Below, piece by piece: positions 1 to 11,745 of a stretch of 64,000 nt of DNA. Location: contig OU696586.1 in NCBI GenBank assembly GCA_916048095.2, positions 124,001 through 188,000 of the forward strand, read 5' to 3'. The notes under the pieces were generated by a model. It was not told the origin of the DNA, did not search any database, and saw only the letters and a list, made by a program, of their open reading frames with translations. Both the position numbers and the translations under genes were made by a program. The stretch's first letter is position 1; every line of letters begins with the position of its first letter. The stretch comes from Sacculina carcini (Eukaryota > Arthropoda > Thecostraca > Sacculinidae).

Positions 1-2200
1 ACACTTAGGTAACACTTAGGTAACACTTAGGTAACACTTAGGTAACACTTAGGGCACACTTAGTTAACACTTAGGGCACACTTAGGTAACACTTAGGTAA
101 CACTTAGGGCACACTTAGGTAACACTTAGGGCACACTTAGGTAACACTTATGTAACACTTAGGGCACACTTAGGTAACACTTAGGGCACACTTAGGTAAC
201 ACTTAGGTAACACTTAGGGCACACTTATGTAACACTTATGTAACACTTAGGTAACATTTATGTAACACTTAGGTAACACTTAGGGCACACTTAGGTAACA
301 CTTAGGGCACACTTAGGTAACACTTAGGGCACACTTAGGTAACACTTAGGGCACACTTAGGTAACACTTAGGGCACACTTAGGTAACACTTAGGTAACAC
401 TTGAGGCACACTTAGTTAACACTTAGGGCACACTTAGGTAACACTTAGGTAACACTTGAGGCACACTTAGTTAACACTTAGGGCACACTTAGGTAACACT
501 TAGGGCATACTTAGGTAACACTTAGGTAACACTTAGGTAACACTTAGGTAACACTTAGGTAACACTTAGGTAACACTTAGGGTACACTTAGTTAACACTT
601 AGGGCACACTTAGGTAACACTTAGGTAACACTTAGGTAACACTTAGGGCACACTTAGGTAACACTTAGGGCACACTTAGGTAACACTTATGTAACACTTA
701 GGTAACATTTATGTAACACTTAGGTAACACTTAGGTAACACTTAGGTAACACTTAGGTAACACTTAGGGCACACTTAGGTAACACTTAGGGCACACTTAG
801 GTAACACTTAGGTAACACTTGAGGCACACTTAGTTAACACTTAGGGCACACTTAGGTAACACTTAGGGCATACTTAGGTAACACTTAGGTAACACTTAGG
901 TAACACTTAGGTAACACTTAGGTAACACTTAGGTAACACTTAGGGTACACTTAGTTAACACTTAGGGCACACTTAGGTAACACTTAGGTAACACTTAGGT
1001 AACACTTAGGGCACACTTAGGTAACACTTAGGGCACACTTAGGTAACACTTATGTAACACTTAGGTAACATTTATGTAACACTTAGGTAACACTTAGGTA
1101 ACACTTAGGTAACACTTAGGTAACACTTAGGGCACACTTAGGTAACACTTAGGGCACACTTAGGTAACACTTAGGGCACACTTAGGTAACACTTAGGTAA
1201 CACTTAGGTAACACTTAGGTAACACTTAGGTAACACTTAGGGCACACTTAGGGCACACTTAGGTAACACTTAGGTAACACTTAGGTAACACTTAGGTAAC
1301 ACTTGGGTAACACTTAGGTAACACTTAGGTAACACTTATGTAACACTTAGGTAACACTTAGGTAACACTTAGGTAACACTTAGGTAACACTTAGGTAACA
1401 CTTAGGTAACACTTAGGTAACACTTAGGTAACACTTAGGTAACACTTAGGGCACACTTAGGGCACACTTAGGTAACACATATGTAACACTTAGGTAACAC
1501 TTAGGTAACACTTAGGGCACACTTAGGTAACACTTAGGGCACACTTAGGTAACACTTAGGTAACACTTGAGGCACACTTAGGTAACACTTAGGGCACACT
1601 TAGGTAACACTTAGGGCACACTTAGGTAACACTTAGGTAACACTTAGGTAACACTTAGGTAACACTTAGGTAACACTTAGGTAACACTTAGGTAACACTT
1701 AGGTAACACTTAGGGCACACTTAGGTAACACTTAGGGAACACTTAGGTAACACTTAGGTAACACTTAGGTAACACTTAGGGCACACTTAGGTAACACTTA
1801 GGGCACACTTAGGTAACACTTATGTAACACTTAGGTAACATTTATGTAACACTTAGGTAACACTTAGGGCACACTTAGGTAACACTTAGGGCACACTTAG
1901 GCAACACTTAGGGCACACTTAGGTAACACTTAGGGCACACTTAGGTAACACTTAGGGTACACTTAGGTAACACTTAGGTAACACTTAGGGCACACTTAGG
2001 TAACACTTAGGTAACACTTAGGGCACACTTAGGTAACACTTAGGGCACACTTAGGTAACACTTATGTAACACTTAGGTAACATTTATGTAACACTTAGGT
2101 AACACTTAGGTAACACTTAGGTAACACTTAGGTAACACTTAGGGCACACTTAGGTAACACTTAGGGCACACTTAGGTAACACTTAGGTAACACTTGAGGC
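1..2200 (+). repeat. Left segment: mixed monomers with a 363-bp (33-monomer) higher-order unit
   Basis: The CTTGAGGC monomer is a useful block marker here. It recurs at about 401, 456 and 819, and the 456 to 819 interval is exactly 363 bp. The order of variants after 456 (GTTA, GGGC, GGTA, GGGC, ATAC, then a run of canonical monomers) is repeated after 819 and diverges near 1160. A long canonical run with few GGGC monomers follows at about 1190-1450. The stretch 1475-1485 holds ACACATATGTA, seen nowhere else in the window. There are no coding features. Confidence 0.85.
1475..1485 (+). repeat. Private monomer ACACATATGTA
   Basis: A T-to-A change in a TATG monomer creates the palindrome CATATG at 1478-1483. 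I saw no other CATATG in the window. Confidence 0.88.
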
Positions 2201-2556
2201 ACACTTAGTTAACACTTAGGGCACACTTAGGTAACACTTAGGGCACACTTAGGTAACACTTAGGTAACACTTAGGTAACACTTAGGTAACACTTAGGTAA
2301 CACTTAGGTAACACTTAGGGCACACTTAGTTAACACTTAGGGCACACTTAGGTAACACTTAGGTAACACTTAGGTAACACTTAGGGCACACTTAGGTAAC
2401 ACTTAGGGCACACTTAGGTAACACTTATGTAACACTTAGGTAACATTTATGTAACACTTAGGTAACACTTAGGTAACACTTAGGTAACACTTAGGTAACA
2501 CTTAGGGCACACTTAGGTAACACTTAGGGCACACTTAGGTAACACTTAGGTAACAC
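2194..2556 (+). repeat. Representative 363-bp higher-order unit (33 monomers)
   Basis: This is one clear copy of the 33-monomer block, running from one CTTGAGGC marker to the next. In order it holds CTTGAGGC, GTTA, alternating GGGC and GGTA, a canonical run, GGGC-GTTA-GGGC, canonical monomers, GGGC-GGTA-GGGC, then TATG-GGTA-ACATTTATG, canonical monomers and GGGC-GGTA-GGGC. The same 363-bp spacing between markers occurs at 456-819, 6066-6429 and 15664-16027, so it is a recurring building block of the larger units rather than a continuous tandem. Confidence 0.8.
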
Positions 2557-5342
2557 TTGAGGCACACTTAGTTAACACTTAGGGCACACTTAGGTAACAC
2601 TTAGGGCATACTTAGGTAACACTTAGGTAACACTTAGGTAACACTTAGGTAACACTTAGGTAACACTTAGGTAACACTTAGGTAACACTTAGGTAACACT
2701 TAGGGCACACTTAGTTAACACTTAGGGCACACTTAGGTAACACTTAGGTAACACTTAGGGCACACTTAGGTAACACTTAGGGCACACTTAGGTAACACTT
2801 ATGTAACACTTAGGGCACACTTAGGTAACACTTAGGGCATACTTAGGTAACACTTAGGTAACACTTAGGGCACACTTATGTAACACTTATGTAACACTTA
2901 GGTAACATTTATGTAACACTTAGGTAACACTTAGGGCACACTTAGGTAACACTTAGGGCACACTTAGGTAACACTTAGGGCACACTTAGGTAACACTTAG
3001 GGCACACTTAGGTAACACTTAGGGCACACTTAGGTAACACTTAGGTAACACTTGAGGCACAATTAGTTAACACTTAGGGCACACTTAGGTAACACTTAGG
3101 GCATACTTAGGTAACACTTAGGTAACACTTAGGTAACACTTAGGTAACACTTAGGTAACACTTAGGGCACACTTAGGTAACACTTAGGTAACACTTGAGG
3201 CACACTTAGTTAACACTTAGGGCACACTTAGGTAACACTTAGGGCATACTTAGGTAACACTTAGGTAACACTTAGGTAACACTTAGGTAACACTTAGGTA
3301 ACACTTAGGTAACACTTAGGTAACACTTAGGTAACACTTAGGTAACACTTAGGGTACACTTAGTTAACACTTAGGGCACACTTAGGTAACACTTAGGTAA
3401 CACTTAGGGTACACTTAGTTAACACTTAGGGCACACTTAGGTAACACTTAGTTAACACTTAGGGTACACTTAGGTAACACTTAGGTAACACTTAGGTAAC
3501 ACTTAGGTAACACTTAGGTAACACTTAGGTAACACTTAGGTAAGACTTAGGTAACACTTAGGTAACACTTAGGGTACACTTAGGTAACACTTAGGGTACA
3601 CTTAGGTAACACTTAGGTAACACTTAGGTAACACTTAGGACACACTTAGGTAACACTTAGGTAACACTTAGGTAACACTTAGGTAACACTTAGGGCACAC
3701 TTAGGTAACACTTAGGGCACACTTAGGTAACACTTATGTAACACTTAGGTAACATTCATGTAACACTTAGGTAACACTTAGGGCACACTTAGGTAACACT
3801 TAGGGCACACTTAGGTAACACTTAGGGCATACTTAGGTAACACTTAGGTAACACTTAGGTAACACTTAGGTAACACTTAGGTAACACTTAGGTAACACTT
3901 AGGTAACACTTAGGGCACACTTAGTTAACACTTAGGGCACACTTAGGTAACACTTAGGTAACACTTAGGTAACACTTAGGGCACACTTAGGTAACACTTA
4001 GGGCACACTTAGGTAACACTTATGTAACACTTAGGTAACATTTATGTAACACTTAGGTAACACTTAGGTAACACTTAGGTAACACTTAGGTAACACTTAG
4101 GGCACACTTAGGTAACACTTAGGGCACACTTAGGTAACACTTAGGTAACACTTGAGGCACACTTAGTTAACACTTAGGGCACACTTAGGTAACACTTAGG
4201 GCATACTTAGGTAACACTTAGGTAACACTTAGGTAACACTTAGGTAACACTTAGGTAACACTTAGGTAACACTTAGGTAACACTTAGGGCACACTTAGTT
4301 AACACTTAGGGCACACTTAGGTAACACTTAGGTAACACTTAGGGCACACTTAGGTAACACTTAGGGCACACTTAGGTAACACTTATGTAACACTTAGGGC
4401 ACACTTAGGTAACACTTAGGGCATACTTAGGTAACACTTAGGTAACACTTAGGGCACACTTATGTAACACTTATGTAACACTTAGGTAACATTTATGTAA
4501 CACTTAGGTAACACTTAGGGCACACTTAGGTAACACTTAGGGCACACTTAGGTAACACTTAGGGCACACTTAGGTAACACTTAGGGCACACTTAGGTAAC
4601 ACTTAGGGCACACTTAGGTAACACTTAGGTAACACTTGAGGCACAATTAGTTAACACTTAGGGCACACTTAGGTAACACTTAGGGCATACTTAGGTAACA
4701 CTTAGGTAACACTTAGGTAACACTTAGGTAACACTTAGGTAACACTTAGGGCACACTTAGGTAACACTTAGGTAACACTTGAGGCACACTTAGTTAACAC
4801 TTAGGGCACACTTAGGTAACACTTAGGGCATACTTAGGTAACACTTAGGTAACACTTAGGTAACACTTAGGTAACACTTAGGTAACACTTAGGTAACACT
4901 TAGGTAACACTTAGGTAACACTTAGGGTACACTTAGTTAACACTTAGGGCACACTTAGGTAACACTTAGGTAACACTTAGGGTACACTTAGTTAACACTT
5001 AGGGCACACTTAGGTAACACTTAGTTAACACTTAGGGTACACTTAGGTAACACTTAGGTAACACTTAGGTAACACTTAGGTAACACTTAGGTAACACTTA
5101 GGTAAGACTTAGGTAACACTTAGGTAACACTTAGGGTACACTTAGGTAACACTTAGGGTACACTTAGGTAACACTTAGGTAACACTTAGGTAACACTTAG
5201 GACACACTTAGGTAACACTTAGGTAACACTTAGGTAACACTTAGGTAACACTTAGGGCACACTTAGGTAACACTTAGGGCACACTTAGGTAACACTTATG
5301 TAACACTTAGGTAACATTCATGTAACACTTAGGTAACACTTA
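2200..5342 (+). repeat. Tandem higher-order repeat, period about 1.56-1.60 kb (two copies)
   Basis: Two adjacent copies run roughly 2200-3780 and 3780-5342. Matching markers are CTTGAGGC at 2557 and 4152 (1,595 bp apart), ACAATTAGTTA at 3059 and 4643 (1,584 bp), AGACTTAGGTA at 3543 and 5105 (1,562 bp), and ACATTCATG near 3752 and 5314 (1,562 bp). The offset changes by whole monomers (145, 144, 142) because runs of canonical monomers differ in length between copies. Similarity stops near 3780 and 5342. The second copy is closely similar to 37530-39033. Confidence 0.85.
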
Positions 5343-5969
5343 GGTAACACTTAGGTAACACTTAGGTAACACTTAGGGCACACTTAGGTAACACTTAGGT
5401 AACACTTGAGGCACACTTAGTTAACACTTAGGGCACACTTAGGTAACACTTAGGGCATACTTAGGTAACACTTAGGTAACACTTAGGTAACACTTAGGTA
5501 ACACTTAGGTAACACTTAGGTAACACTTAGGTAACACTTAGGTAACACTTAGGGTACACTTAGTTAACACTTAGGGCACACTTAGGTAACACTTAGGTAA
5601 CACTTAGGGTACACTTAGTTAACACTTAGGGCACACTTAGGTAACACTTAGTTAACACTTAGGGTACACTTAGGTAACACTTAGGTAACACTTAGGTAAC
5701 ACTTAGGTAACACTTAGGTAACACTTAGGTAAGACTTAGGTAACACTTAGGTAACACTTAGGGTACACTTAGGTAACACTTAGGGTACACTTAGGTAACA
5801 CTTAGGTAACACTTAGGTAACACTTAGGACACACTTAGGTAACACTTAGGTAACACTTAGGTAACACTTAGGTAACACTTAGGGCACACTTAGGTAACAC
5901 TTAGGGCACACTTAGGTAACACTTATGTAACACTTAGGTAACATTCATGTAACACTTAGGTAACACTTA
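4716..5969 (+). repeat. Tandem 627-bp unit (57 monomers), two copies
   Basis: The markers CTTGAGGC (4779 and 5406), AGACTTAGGTA (5105 and 5732) and ACATTCATG (5314 and 5941) all repeat at exactly 627 bp. This places two adjacent copies at about 4716-5342 and 5343-5969. The first copy is also the right end of the ~1.58 kb higher-order repeat, so this looks like a later local duplication of that end. Breakpoints cannot be fixed to the base in such a regular array. Confidence 0.85.
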
Positions 5970-7780
5970 GGGCACACTTAGGTAACACTTAGGGCACACT
6001 TAGGTAACACTTAGGGCATACTTAGGTAACACTTAGGTAACACTTAGGTAACACTTAGGTAACACTTGAGGCACACTTAGTTAACACTTAGGGCACACTT
6101 AGGTAACACTTAGGGCATACTTAGGTAACACTTAGGTAACACTTAGGTAACACTTAGGTAACACTTAGGTAACACTTAGGTAACACTTAGGGCACACTTA
6201 GTTAACACTTAGGGCACACTTAGGTAACACTTAGGTAACACTTAGGTAACACTTAGGGCACACTTAGGTAACACTTAGGGCACACTTAGGTAACACTTAT
6301 GTAACACTTAGGTAACATTTATGTAACACTTAGGTAACACTTAGGTAACACTTAGGTAACACTTAGGTAACACTTAGGGCACACTTAGGTAACACTTAGG
6401 GCACACTTAGGTAACACTTAGGTAACACTTGAGGCACACTTAGTTAACACTTAGGGCACACTTAGGTAACACTTAGGGCATACTTAGGTAACACTTAGGT
6501 AACACTTAGGTAACACTTAGGTAACACTTAGGTAACACTTAGGTAACACTTAGGTAACACTTAGGGCACACTTAGTTAACACTTAGGGCACACTTAGGTA
6601 ACACTTAGGTAACACTTAGGGCACACTTAGGTAACACTTAGGGCACACTTAGGTAACACTTAGGGTACACTTAGGTAACACTTAGGTAACACTTAGGGCA
6701 CACTTAGGTAACACTTAGGGCACACTTAGGTAACACTTATGTAACACTTAGGTAACATTTATGTAACACTTAGGTAACACTTAGGTAACACTTAGGTAAC
6801 ACTTAGGTAACACTTAGGGCACACTTAGGTAACACTTAGGGCACACTTAGGTAACACTTAGGTAACACTTGAGGCACACTTAGTTAACACTTAGGGTACA
6901 CTTAGTTAACACTTAGGGCACACTTAGGTAACACTTAGGTAACACTTAGGGCACACTTAGGTAACACTTAGGGCACACTTAGGTAACACTTAGGTAACAC
7001 TTAGGTAACATTTATGTAACACTTAGGTAACACTTAGGTAACACTTAGGTAACACTTAGGTAACACTTAGGGCACACTTAGGTAACACTTAGGGCATACT
7101 TAGGTAACACTTAGGGCACACTTAGGTAACACTTAGGGCACACTTAGGTAACACTTAGGGCACACTTAGGTAACACTTAGGGCACACTTAGGTAACACTT
7201 AGGTAACACTTGAGGCACACTTAGTTAACACTTAGGGTACACTTAGTTAACACTTAGGGCACACTTAGGTAACACTTAGGTAACACTTAGGGCACACTTA
7301 GGTAACACTTAGGGCACACTTAGGTAACACTTATGTAACACTTAGGTAACATTTATGTAACACTTAGGTAACACTTAGGTAACACTTAGGTAAGACTTAG
7401 GTAACACTTAGGTAACACTTAGGGTACACTTAGGTAACACTTAGGGTACACTTAGGTAACACTTAGGTAACACTTAGGGCACACTTAGGTAACACTTAGG
7501 GCACACTTAGGTAACACTTATGTAACACTTAGGTAACATTCATGTAACACTTAGGTAACACTTAGGGCACACTTAGGTAACACTTAGGGCACACTTAGGT
7601 AACACTTAGGTAACACTTAGGGCACACTTAGGCAACACTTAGGGCACACTTAGGTAACACTTAGGGCACACTTAGGTAACACTTAGGTAACACTTAGGGC
7701 ACACTTAGGTAACACTTAGGTAACACTTAGGTAACACTTAGGGCACACTTAGGTAACACTTAGGGCACACTTAGGTAACA
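5200..7780 (+). repeat. Segmental duplicate A (second copy at 14.8-17.4 kb)
   Basis: This 2.6 kb block matches about 14800-17378 at a constant offset of 9,598 bp (873 monomers less the five 1-bp deletions lying between). Shared markers include ACATTCATG, CTTGAGGC at 6066, 6429 and 6869 (matching 15664, 16027 and 16467), AGACTTAGGTA at 7393 (16991) and the GGCA monomer near 7631 (17229). Spacings of 363 and 440 bp between CTTGAGGC markers are kept. Left similarity fails near 5200, where this copy has GGACAC and the other does not; right similarity fails near 7780. Confidence 0.85.
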
Positions 7781-7959
7781 CTTAGGTAACACTTGAGGCA
7801 CACTTAGTTAACACTTAGGGCACACTTAGGTAACACTTAGGGCATACTTAGGTAACACTTAGGGCACACTTAGGTAACATTTATGTAACACTTAGGTAAC
7901 ACTTGGGTAACACTTAGGTAACACTTAGGTAACACTTAGGGCACACTTAGGTAACACTT

Positions 7960-10900
7960 AGGGCACACTTAGGTAACACTTAGGTAACACTTAGGTAACA
8001 CTTAGGTAACACTTAGGGCACACTTAGGTAACACTTAGGGCACACTTAGGTAACACTTATGTAACACTTAGGTAACATTCATGTAACACTTAGGTAACAC
8101 TTAGGGCACACTTAGGTAACACTTAGGGCACACTTAGGTAACACTTAGGTAACACTTAGGGCACACTAGGTAACACTTAGGGTACACTTAGGTAACACTT
8201 AGGTAACACTTAGGGCACACTTAGGTAACACTTAGGGCACACTTAGGTAACACTTATGTAACACTTAGGTAACATTTATGTAACACTTAGGTAACACTTA
8301 GGTAACACTTAGGTAACACTTATGTAACACTTAGGGCACACTTAGGTAACACTTAGGGCACACTTAGGTAACACTTAGGTAACACTTGAGGCACACTTAG
8401 TTAACACTTAGGGCACACTTAGGTAACACTTAGGGCATACTTAGGTAACACTTAGGTAACACTTAGGTAACACTTAGGTAACACTTAGGTAACACTTAGG
8501 TAACACTTAGGGTACACTTAGTTAACACTTAGGGCACACTTAGGTAACACTTAGGTAACACTTAGGTAACACTTAGGGCACACTTAGGTAACACTTAGGG
8601 CACACTTAGGTAACACTTATGTAACACTTAGGTAACATTTATGTAACACTTAGGTAACACTTAGGTAATACTTAGGTAACACTTAGGTAACACTTAGGGT
8701 ACACTTAGGTAACACTTAGGGCACACTTAGGTAACACTTAGGGCACACTTAGGTAACACTTAGGTAACACTTAGGTAACACTTAGGTAACACTTAGGTAA
8801 CACTTAGGGCACACTTAGGGCACACTTAGGTAACACTTAGGTAACACTTAGGTAACACTTGGGTAACACTTAGGTAACACTTAGGTAACACTTATGTAAC
8901 ACTTAGGTAACACTTAGGTAACACTTAGGTAACACTTATGTAACACTTAGGTAACACTTAGGTAACACTTAGGGCACACTTAGGTAACACTTAGGGCACA
9001 CTTAGGTAACACTTAGGTAACACTTAGGTAACACTTAGGTAACACTTAGGGCACACTTAGGGCACACTTAGGTAACACTTATGTAACACTTAGGTAACAC
9101 TTAGGTAACACTTAGGGCACACTTAGGTAACACTTAGGGCACACTTAGGTAACACTTAGGTAACACTTGAGGCACACTTAGTTAACACTTAGGGCACACT
9201 TAGGTAACACTTAGGGCATACTTAGGTAACACTTAGGTAACACTTAGGTAACACTTAGGTAACACTTAGGTAACACTTAGGTAACACTTAGGTAACACTT
9301 AGGGCACACTTAGTTAACACTTAGGGAACACTTAGGTAACACTTAGGTAACACTTAGGTAACACTTAGGTAACACTTAGGGCACACTTAGGTAACACTTA
9401 GGGCACACTTAGGTAACACTTATGTAACACTTAGGTAACATTTATGTAACACTTAGGTAACACTTAGGGCACACTTAGGTAACACTTAGGGCACACTTAG
9501 GCAACACTTAGGGCACACTTAGGTAACACTTAGGGCACACTTAGGTAACACTTAGGGTACACTTAGGTAACACTTAGGTAACACTTAGGGCACACTTAGG
9601 TAACACTTAGGTAACACTTAGGGCACACTTAGGTAACACTTAGGGCATACTTAGGTAACACTTATGTAACACTTAGGTAACATTTATGTAACACTTAGGT
9701 AACACTTAGGTAACACTTAGGTAACACTTAGGTAACACTTAGGGCACACTTAGGTAACACTTAGGGCACACTTAGGTAACACTTAGGTAACACTTGAGGC
9801 ACACTTAGTTAACACTTAGGGCACACTTAGGTTACACTTAGGGCATACTTAGGTAACACTTAGGTAACACTTAGGTAACACTTAGGTAACACTTAGGTAA
9901 CACTTAGGTAACACTTAGGTAACACTTAGGGCACACTTAGTTAACACTTAGGGCACACTTAGGTAACACTTAGGTAACACTTAGGTAACACTTAGGGCAC
10001 ACTTAGGTAACACTTAGGGCACACTTAGGGCACACTTAGGTAACACTTAGGGCACACTTAGGTAACACTTAGGTAACACTTGGGTAACACTTAGGTAACA
10101 CTTAGGTAACACTTATGTAACACTTAGGTAACACTTAGGTAACACTTAGGTAACACTTAGGTAACACTTAGGTAACACTTAGGGCACACTTAGTTAACAC
10201 TTAGGGAACACTTAGGTAACACTTAGGTAACACTTAGGTAACACTTAGGGCACACTTAGGTAACACTTAGGGCACACTTAGGTAACACTTATGTAACACT
10301 TAGGTAACATTTATGTAACACTTAGGTAACACTTAGGGCACACTTAGGTAACACTTAGGGCACACTTAGGCAACACTTAGGGCACACTTAGGTAACACTT
10401 AGGGCACACTTAGGTAACACTTAGGGTACACTTAGGTAACACTTAGGTAACACTTAGGGCACACTTAGGTAACACTTAGGGCACACTTAGGTAACACTTA
10501 TGTAACACTTAGGTAACATTTATGTAACACTTAGGTAACACTTAGGTAACACTTAGGGTACACTTAGGTAACACTTAGGTAACACTTAGGTAACACTTAG
10601 GTAACACTTAGGTAACACTTAGGTAACACTTAGGTAACACTTAGGTAAGACTTAGGTAACACTTAGGTAACACTTAGGGTACACTTAGGTAACACTTAGG
10701 GTACACTTAGGTAACACTTGGGTAACACTTAGGTAACACTTGGGACACACTTAGGTAACACTTAGGTAACACTTAGGTAACACTTAGGTAACACTTAGGG
10801 CACACTTAGGTAACACTTAGGGCACACTTAGGTAACACTTATGTAACACTTAGGTAACATTCATGTAACACTTAGGTAACACTTAGGGCACACTTAGGTA

Positions 10901-11745
10901 ACACTTAGGGCACACTTAGGTAACACTTAGGTAACACTTAGGGCACACTAGGTAACACTTAGGGTACACTTAGGTAACACTTAGGTAACACTTAGGGCAC
11001 ACTTAGGTAACACTTAGGGCACACTTAGGTAACACTTATGTAACACTTAGGTAACATTTATGTAACACTTAGGTAACACTTAGGTAACACTTAGGTAACA
11101 CTTAGGTAACACTTAGGGCACACTTAGGTAACACTTAGGGCACACTTAGGTAACACTTAGGTAACACTTGAGGCACACTTAGTTAACACTTAGGGCACAC
11201 TTAGGTAACACTTAGGGCATACTTAGGTAACACTTAGGTAACACTTAGGTAACACTTAGGTAACACTTAGGTAACACTTAGGTAACACTTAGGGTACACT
11301 TAGTTAACACTTAGGGCACACTTAGGTAACACTTAGGTAACACTTAGGTAACACTTAGGTAACACTTAGGTAACACTTAGGGTACACTTAGGGCACACTT
11401 AGGTAACACTTAGGGCACACTTAGGTAACACTTATGTAACACTTAGGTAACATTCATGTAACACTTAGGTAACACTTAGGGCACACTTAGGTAACACTTA
11501 GGGCACACTTAGGTAACACTTAGGTAACACTTAGGGCACACTTAGGGCACACTTAGGCAACACTTAGGGCACACTTAGGTAACACTTAGGGCACACTTAG
11601 GTAACACTTAGGGTACACTTAGGTAACACTTAGGTAACACTTAGGGCACACTTAGGTAACACTTAGGGCACACTTAGGTAACATTTATGTAACACTTAGG
11701 TAACATTTATGTAACACTTAGGTAACACTTAGGTAACACTTAGGG
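7960..11745 (+). repeat. Segment present three times (also 17.28-21.07 and 23.88-27.67 kb)
   Basis: This 3.8 kb block is repeated at offsets of 9,323 bp and 15,920 bp. It holds the 10-bp monomers at 8163 and 10945, 2,782 bp apart; the same 2,782-bp interval separates 17486 from 20268 and 24083 from 26865. Other shared markers are ATACTTAGGTA after a canonical monomer (8668, 17991, 24588), several CTTGGG monomers and AGACTTAGGTA (10648, 19971, 26568). I noted single-base differences from the 23.88 kb copy at 8323 (T versus G), 9833 (T versus A) and 11684 (T versus C). Similarity to that copy ends near 11745. Confidence 0.88.
9823..9833 (+). repeat. Private monomer ACACTTAGGTT
   Basis: The last base of a canonical monomer is T instead of A (position 9833). 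The duplicate at 25753 has A, so the change came after that duplication or was lost from the other copy. Confidence 0.85.

Noticed and set aside
1478-1483. CATATG palindrome as a functional site
   Set aside because: It arises from one T-to-A change in a TATG monomer, with no promoter-like or other context around it.
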